Positions 14,027 through 18,731 of a stretch of 18,731 nucleotides of DNA are shown piece after piece. Every line of letters starts with the position of its first letter. The first letter of the stretch is position 1. The translations under genes and the position numbers were made by a program. The notes under the pieces are model-generated. The model was not told where the DNA came from and did not search any database. It worked only from the letters and a program-made list of their open reading frames with translations. Origin of the DNA: JAQWUY01 sp049615605 (GTDB lineage Bacteria; Pseudomonadota; Alphaproteobacteria; JAQWUY01); NCBI GenBank assembly GCA_049615605.1, contig JBMZFW010000020.1, positions 1-18,731 on the forward strand. Direction: 5' to 3'.

Positions 14027-15121
14027 TTATACATTTGGCGGTAATAATACAAGTTTACCAGTGTGCTTTTTGCTAAGGAAGTCCGTTTGTGCCTGTGCAA
14101 TTTCAGACAGTTCATAAGTCTTTGCAACAATTGGTTTTATTTCACCTTTTTCAATATATGAAACAAGGTTTTCAAATACACAGTCTTCTTGGAAAGTACA
14201 GCCATATAATGTTAAGTCTTTTAAATATAATGTACGAACATCTAGTTCAACCATTGGACCTGCGATTGCACCTGCGGTTGAATACCTGCCACCGACTTTT
14301 AATACTTTTAATAAATCAGTCCAAATTTCCCCTGCAACCAAGTCAATTACCACATCAACGGAATTTTCCCCCAGTGTTGCAACAATATCATCGCCCCTTG
14401 GAATTAATTTATCCGCACCTAGCTTTTTAACCTCATCAAATTTAGATTCACCGCAAACAGCAATTACCGTTGCCCCACGCCTTTTTGCCAGTTGCACCGC
14501 CGCTGAACCAACCCCACCAGAAGCCCCAGTGATAAGTACAGTTTCATTTTTTACCCCCGCACGGTGAAGTGTATTTTCCGCTGTTGAATAGGCACAGGGA
14601 ATTGATGCAAGTTCCGCATCAGACCAATCACAATTAACGCTGTGGGTTTCTTGTGAAGGGGCAACCACGAATTGGGCAAATCCACCATCACATTCACTGC
14701 CAACTGTCCAGCATTTGTATGGTTCATAATCAACATAATGGCGAAGCATATTACGGATAATGACACGCTGTCCAATTCGGCTTTTATCAACATCTTTACC
14801 AACAGCAACAATGATACCGCATACATCGGCACCTTGAATACGCGGGAAAGTTAATGGTACACCCGACCAACTGGCATCGTCATCATCAATTGATTCAATT
14901 CCTTTTGCTCCGCCTGAATTTGTATCTGATTCAACTGCTTTTGAATACCAGCCAATACGGGTATTGATATCTGTGTTATTAATGCCTGCACCTTTGACAT
15001 TGATTAATACTTCATCGTCTTTTGGTGTTGGTACATCAACATCGTTGCGGTATTCAAGTTTTTCTAAACCGCCGTGACCTGTTAATAAGACTGCGCTCAT
15101 TTTGCTAGGTATATTATTCAT
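14027..15121 (-). CDS. Zinc-less MDR-family alcohol dehydrogenase/quinone-oxidoreductase-like protein
   Basis: NAD(P)-dependent oxidoreductase of the medium-chain dehydrogenase superfamily; substrate unknown. The GroES-like N-terminal half reads VLLTGHGGLEKLEYRNDV and GAGINNTDINTRIGWYSKAV, then FPRIQGADVCGIIVAVG; the Rossmann half has LITGASGGVGSAAVQLAKRR at 197-216. The usual catalytic zinc residues are missing: Asn48 stands where the Cys of CxTD should be, and GAD replaces GHE at 97-99, so a zinc-independent reductase mechanism is likely. The length of 364 aa is within the family range. ATG 15121 is preferred over the internal ATG at 15100 because AAGGGG lies just upstream. It is divergent from carB and followed by the DUF2147 gene. 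Confidence 0.85.
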   Translation of the reverse strand: MNNIPSKMSAVLLTGHGGLEKLEYRNDVDVPTPKDDEVLINVKGAGINNTDINTRIGWYSKAVESDTNSGGAKGIESIDDDDASWSGVPLTFPRIQGADVCGIIVAVGKDVDKSRIGQRVIIRNMLRHYVDYEPYKCWTVGSECDGGFAQFVVAPSQETHSVNCDWSDAELASIPCAYSTAENTLHRAGVKNETVLITGASGGVGSAAVQLAKRRGATVIAVCGESKFDEVKKLGADKLIPRGDDIVATLGENSVDVVIDLVAGEIWTDLLKVLKVGGRYSTAGAIAGPMVELDVRTLYLKDLTLYGCTFQEDCVFENLVSYIEKGEIKPIVAKTYELSEIAQAQTDFLSKKHTGKLVLLPPNV

Positions 15122-15277
15122 ATTAAATCCCCTTATAAATATGTGTATATTTAAGCATATTTGTAAAATTAATTAAAATAAATAATAAAAAAGTAATGTG
15201 GGGTTGATGTATTGTTAAAAATTTATAATTTTTTATCTTTTATATTAGTTTTTTTACTTGAAAGGAAAGGCTATATA
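15122..15277. other. Divergent intergenic region between the dehydrogenase gene and the carB leader ORF
   Basis: Very AT-rich and T-tract-rich stretch that must hold promoters for both directions. Seen: an inverted repeat AAATATG (15137-15143) / CATATTT (15156-15162) with a 12-nt loop near the dehydrogenase start; TTGTTA (15212-15217) 16 nt before TATCTT (15234-15239), a weak rightward promoter; and a TATAAT at 15224-15229 whose nearest -35-like box (TTGATG, 15204-15209) is only 14 nt away. I cannot choose a promoter with confidence. No RNA gene or recognised riboswitch is seen. Confidence 0.5.
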
Positions 15278-15346
15278 ATGTACAACTTAGAAAGTTTAAG
15301 CGTATTTGATTGTGCTTGGCTAAAAACATATAAAAACATTGCTTGA
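15278..15346 (+). CDS. Putative 22-aa leader peptide/small ORF upstream of carB
   Basis: An ATG 7 nt after a strong Shine-Dalgarno sequence (AGGAAAGG, 15263-15270) opens 22 codons ending in TGA. The peptide begins MYNLESLSVFDCAW and ends YKNIA. It contains two Tyr and one Trp, no Arg, and no run of one amino acid that would mark classical attenuation. The TGA ends 13 nt before the carB ATG, and the carB Shine-Dalgarno sequence (15351-15354) lies in that gap, so a ribosome terminating here would cover the carB initiation site. It could be a leader peptide controlling carB, a real small protein, or a chance ORF. I do not recognise a homologue. Confidence 0.4.
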   Translation: MYNLESLSVFDCAWLKTYKNIA

Positions 15347-15350
15347 ATTT

Positions 15351-15354
15351 AGGA
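15351..15354 (+). promoter_or_regulatory. Shine-Dalgarno site deciding the carB start
   Basis: AGGA 5 nt before ATG 15360. It supports MPKRTD as the N-terminus rather than the in-frame TTG at 15339, which overlaps the small upstream ORF and has no such site. Confidence 0.6.
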
Positions 15355-15359
15355 AAAAT

Positions 15360-18300
15360 ATGCCAAAAAGAACAGATATAAAATCAATTATGATTATCGG
15401 TGCGGGTCCAATCATTATTGGGCAAGCTTGTGAATTTGATTATTCAGGTACCCAAGCCTGTAAAGCATTAAGGGAAGAAGGGTACAAAGTTATCCTTGTT
15501 AATTCAAACCCCGCAACTATTATGACTGATCCTGATACGGCGGATGTGACATACATTGAACCAATTACACCAAAGACTGTTGAAAAAATCCTTGAAAAAG
15601 AAAAGCCAGATGCAATTTTACCAACAATGGGTGGACAAACGGCATTAAACACAGCCCTTGCATTGGAAGAAAACGGTGTTCTTGAAAGATTAGGAATTGA
15701 AATGATTGGTGCAAAAGCCGATGTAATTGACAAGGCAGAAGACCGCGACAGATTCAAACAAGCAATGACAAAAATTGGTCTTGATACACCAAAATCAAAA
15801 CAAATTAGTTCTATGGACGAAGCGGACGAAGCGTTTGACATTGTAGGATTACCTGCAATTATTCGCCCAAGCTTTACAATGGGTGGTACTGGTGGTGGTA
15901 TCGCTTATACAAAAGAAGAATTCAGAAACATTATTGCCGAAGGTATTGATGCTTCACCAACAAACACTGTTCTAGTAGAAGAATCAGTTCTTGGTTGGAA
16001 AGAATACGAAATGGAAGTTGTGCGTGATAAAGACGACAACTGTATCATTATTTGTTCAATTGAAAACTTTGATCCAATGGGTATTCACACAGGTGACAGT
16101 GTAACTGTTGCACCCGCCCTTACATTAACGGATAAAGAATATCAAATTATGCGTAATGCATCACTTGCTGTACTGCGTGAAATTGGTGTTGAAACGGGTG
16201 GTTCAAATGTACAGTTTGCGGTTAACCCAGAAAACGGGCGTATGATTGTTATTGAAATGAACCCTAGGGTATCAAGGTCATCAGCCCTTGCATCAAAAGC
16301 AACTGGTTTCCCAATTGCAAAGATTGCGGCTAAATTAGCGGTGGGTTATACACTGGACGAACTTAAAAACGATATTACGAAAACAACACCGGCATCATTT
16401 GAACCAACAATTGATTATGTTGTTACAAAAATGCCAAGGTTTACATTTGAAAAATTCGCAGGTGCGGAAGACAATCTTACAACTGCTATGAAATCAGTGG
16501 GTGAAGCAATGTCAATCGGTAGAACATTTAACGAAAGCCTGCAAAAAGCACTTCGTTCTATGGAAACTGGTTTAACGGGTCTTGACGATGTGGAAATTCC
16601 ACATGCTGTTGACGAAGCGGGAAATGTGGATTTGTCGGCTGTTGAATCGGCACTTCGTCCACAAAAACCAGACAGAGCATTAACAATTGCCCAAGCATTA
16701 AGACTGGGGATGAGCAAAGAAAGAATCTTTGAAGCAACAAAAGTTGATCCGTGGTTTATTGATAACATTGCTGACTTGGTTTCGGCGGAACAAGGTGTTA
16801 TTGAAAATGGACTTCCAACTGATAAAAAAGGTTTGCACAGCTTAAAGAAAATGGGCTTTTCTGATGAACGCCTTGCAAAGTTGTCTGGTAAAACACCAGC
16901 GGAAGTTTACGAACTTCGCAATAAACTTGATGTAACACCAGTATACAAACGAATTGATACTTGTTCTGCGGAATTCCCAAGTGAAACGCCTTATATGTAT
17001 TCAACTTATGAAGGAAATGGTTTAACACCTGCGCAATGTGAAGCAAGAATTACAGACAAGAAAAAAGTTGTCATTCTTGGTGGTGGTCCAAACCGTATTG
17101 GTCAAGGCATTGAATTTGATTATTGTTGTGTTCACGCATCGTATGCGATTGCGGAAAATGGTTATGAAACAATTATGGTTAACTGTAACCCAGAAACTGT
17201 ATCAACGGATTATGATACTTCGGACAGATTATACTTTGAACCATTAACAGCCGAAGATGTAATTTCATTAATTAAGCTTGAACAACAAAAAGGCGAAGTT
17301 CTTGGCGTAATCGTTCAGTTCGGCGGACAAACACCACTTAAATTATCACAAAGCCTTGAAGATGCGGGTATTCCAATTCTTGGTACTTCACCAGATGCTA
17401 TTGATTTGGCGGAAGACCGTGAACGATTCCAAGCATTATTAAATGACCTTGATTTAAGACAACCACCAAACGGTATTGCAACAAGCGTTGAACAAGCTGT
17501 GACAATTGCCGAAGATATTGGTTATCCAGTTGTAGTACGCCCAAGTTATGTACTTGGCGGTCGTGCAATGGAAATTGTTCACAATGAAGATTCACTAAGA
17601 CATTATATGAAAACTGCGGTACAGGTTTCTGGTGACAGTCCAGTACTTATTGATTTTTACTTGCGTGATGCGGTTGAAGTTGACTTAGACGCATTATGTG
17701 ATGTTGACGGCGAAGTACACATTGCTGGTATTATGGAACATATTGAAGAAGCTGGTATCCATTCAGGCGACAGTGCGTGTTCATTACCACCGTATACATT
17801 AAGCAAAGAACTGCAAGATGAAATGTCACGCCAAGCCGTATTGCTTGCCAAAGGCTTAAAAGTTGTTGGCTTAATGAATATTCAGTTTGCGGTACAAGAT
17901 GGCAATGTTTATATCTTAGAAGTAAACCCAAGGGCATCAAGGACAGTACCATTTGTTGCAAAAGCAACTGGTGTTGCCGTTGCCAAGGTTGCATCATTAT
18001 TAATGGTTGGTCAAAAATTAAAAGATATGAACCTGCCAACAAAGCCAATGGGCGACAGTATCGCGGTTAAAGAAGCGGTATTCCCATTCAATCGTTTTCC
18101 AGGTGTTGATATTATTCTTGGTCCTGAAATGCGTTCAACAGGTGAAGTAATGGGTATTGATAAAGATTTCGGTACTGCATTCTTAAAATCACAATTGGGT
18201 GCGGGTATGAAATTACCAAAAGAAGGCAAAGTATTCATTTCTGTAAAAGATGAAGACAAAGAAAGGTCTGTTAAACTAGCCGAAGAACTTATTGCAATGG

Positions 18301-18617
18301 GTTATGAAATTGTTGCGACTGGTGGTACGGCAAAATACTTTAATGACAAAGGTCTTAATGTGGAACGCGTTAACAAGGTTACCGAAGGTCGCCCACACAT
18401 TATTGATTTAATGAGCAACGGTGAAGTAAGCTTAATGTTTAACACAGTAAAAGGGCAAATCAGTGTGCGTGACAGTTTATCGTTGCGTCAAGGTGCGCTA
18501 ATGAATAAAATACCTTATTATACAACAATGAATGGTGCTTATGCCACATTGGAAGCATTGAAGTCTAGACAAGAAAAAGATTTCGGTGTTATATCGGTAC
18601 AAGAATATTTTGCTTAA
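15360..18617 (+). CDS. carB: Carbamoyl-phosphate synthase large subunit
   Basis: Makes carbamoyl phosphate from bicarbonate, two ATP and ammonia supplied by the small subunit CarA; feeds pyrimidine and arginine synthesis. Both homologous halves are complete: the first with GAGPIIIGQ at 14-22 and FTMGGTGGGIAY in its ATP-grasp, the second with GGGPNRIGQ at 574-582 and RPSYVLGGRAMEIV. A C-terminal MGS-like allosteric domain covers about 955-1085 (VATGGTAKYF), where UMP or ornithine act in known enzymes. The length of 1085 aa is close to E. coli CarB (1073). carA is not next to it; instead a dehydrogenase gene lies divergently upstream. Tandem TAA stops end the gene and greA follows after 19 nt, a common alphaproteobacterial arrangement. 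Confidence 0.97.
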   Translation: MPKRTDIKSIMIIGAGPIIIGQACEFDYSGTQACKALREEGYKVILVNSNPATIMTDPDTADVTYIEPITPKTVEKILEKEKPDAILPTMGGQTALNTALALEENGVLERLGIEMIGAKADVIDKAEDRDRFKQAMTKIGLDTPKSKQISSMDEADEAFDIVGLPAIIRPSFTMGGTGGGIAYTKEEFRNIIAEGIDASPTNTVLVEESVLGWKEYEMEVVRDKDDNCIIICSIENFDPMGIHTGDSVTVAPALTLTDKEYQIMRNASLAVLREIGVETGGSNVQFAVNPENGRMIVIEMNPRVSRSSALASKATGFPIAKIAAKLAVGYTLDELKNDITKTTPASFEPTIDYVVTKMPRFTFEKFAGAEDNLTTAMKSVGEAMSIGRTFNESLQKALRSMETGLTGLDDVEIPHAVDEAGNVDLSAVESALRPQKPDRALTIAQALRLGMSKERIFEATKVDPWFIDNIADLVSAEQGVIENGLPTDKKGLHSLKKMGFSDERLAKLSGKTPAEVYELRNKLDVTPVYKRIDTCSAEFPSETPYMYSTYEGNGLTPAQCEARITDKKKVVILGGGPNRIGQGIEFDYCCVHASYAIAENGYETIMVNCNPETVSTDYDTSDRLYFEPLTAEDVISLIKLEQQKGEVLGVIVQFGGQTPLKLSQSLEDAGIPILGTSPDAIDLAEDRERFQALLNDLDLRQPPNGIATSVEQAVTIAEDIGYPVVVRPSYVLGGRAMEIVHNEDSLRHYMKTAVQVSGDSPVLIDFYLRDAVEVDLDALCDVDGEVHIAGIMEHIEEAGIHSGDSACSLPPYTLSKELQDEMSRQAVLLAKGLKVVGLMNIQFAVQDGNVYILEVNPRASRTVPFVAKATGVAVAKVASLLMVGQKLKDMNLPTKPMGDSIAVKEAVFPFNRFPGVDIILGPEMRSTGEVMGIDKDFGTAFLKSQLGAGMKLPKEGKVFISVKDEDKERSVKLAEELIAMGYEIVATGGTAKYFNDKGLNVERVNKVTEGRPHIIDLMSNGEVSLMFNTVKGQISVRDSLSLRQGALMNKIPYYTTMNGAYATLEALKSRQEKDFGVISVQEYFA

Positions 18618-18636
18618 TAAATAGGGGACAATAAAA

Positions 18637-18731
18637 ATGCAAAAAATACCAATGACAAAAATCGGTTTTGAAGAACTGCAAAAAGAATTAAAAAACTTAA
18701 AAGAAGTTGAAAGACCAACTGTAATCAATGC
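18637..18731 (+). CDS. greA: Transcription elongation factor GreA, N-terminal fragment (cut by window edge)
   Basis: Rescues backtracked RNA polymerase by stimulating cleavage of the nascent RNA (family knowledge). Only 31 codons are visible: MQKIPMTKIGFEELQKELKN and onward, ending ERPTVIN. This closely matches the start of the GreA coiled coil, where E. coli has MQAIPMT, then a Leu/Lys helix and RRPEI. The similar GreB lacks this exact opening, so GreA is favoured. AGGGGA 8 nt before the ATG is a good Shine-Dalgarno sequence. It lies 19 nt after carB and is probably cotranscribed with it. Confidence 0.9.
   Translation, partial: MQKIPMTKIGFEELQKELKNLKEVERPTVIN

Noticed and set aside
15216..15235. 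AT-only hairpin (AAAAATT/AATTTTT) upstream of carB as a terminator or attenuator
   Set aside because: The stem has no GC pair, the loop is three bases, and such self-complementary AT runs are expected by chance here; it also lies upstream of the small ORF.
15339..15359. TTG start for carB adding seven residues
   Set aside because: It has no ribosome binding site, while ATG 15360 has AGGA upstream and matches the family N-terminus.
1..18731. Search for tRNA or rRNA genes, CRISPR arrays, insertion sequences, att sites, toxin-antitoxin or defence genes
   Set aside because: Nothing resembling these was seen; almost all DNA is taken up by recognised housekeeping genes and the gaps are short.

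Overview
This is a visibly AT-rich chromosomal stretch from what looks like an alphaproteobacterium (inference from gene order and protein types, not a database match). Supporting signs are bamD directly followed by recN, carB directly followed by greA, a plant-like (class II) DAHP synthase, a short HIGN/KMSKR-type glutamyl-tRNA synthetase, and a small glycine-zipper lipoprotein of the rickettsial 17-kDa antigen type. The code is standard, since TGA is used as a stop (pabB, pabC). The gene set (folate, histidine, aromatic, NAD and pyrimidine biosynthesis) argues against an extremely reduced parasite. Coding density is very high and no gap exceeds about 240 bp.

Layout: positions 1-8876 form a leftward block read in the order gor (glutathione reductase), class II DAHP synthase, nadE, gltX, cysS, bamD, recN (cut by the window edge). 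Spacing from DAHP synthase to cysS is 1-8 nt, so these four are probably one transcript, with internal promoters possible before the DAHP synthase gene and before bamD. A short divergent region (8877-8964) with a good sigma70-like promoter starts a rightward cluster: hisI, pabB, pabA, pabC, a glycine-zipper lipoprotein and an alpha/beta hydrolase (8965-13541). Most of these overlap or nearly touch. pabB, pabA and pabC together make p-aminobenzoate from chorismate, the end product of the shikimate pathway that the DAHP synthase begins.

The rightward cluster meets a leftward pair head-on at 13541/13547: a small secreted DUF2147 protein and, upstream of it, an MDR-family dehydrogenase without the usual zinc ligands. 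A divergent gap (15122-15359) then leads to carB and the start of greA. This gap holds a 22-codon open reading frame with a strong Shine-Dalgarno sequence that ends 13 nt before carB; it is the most interesting unexplained element here.

Overall the window is mostly ordinary housekeeping DNA. I found no mobile element, CRISPR array, RNA gene, defence locus or clearly new system. The points worth a second look are the carB upstream ORF, a missing PLP-contact glutamate in PabC, the placement of hisI with the folate genes, and a symmetric palindrome that contains both stop codons of the convergent gene pair.
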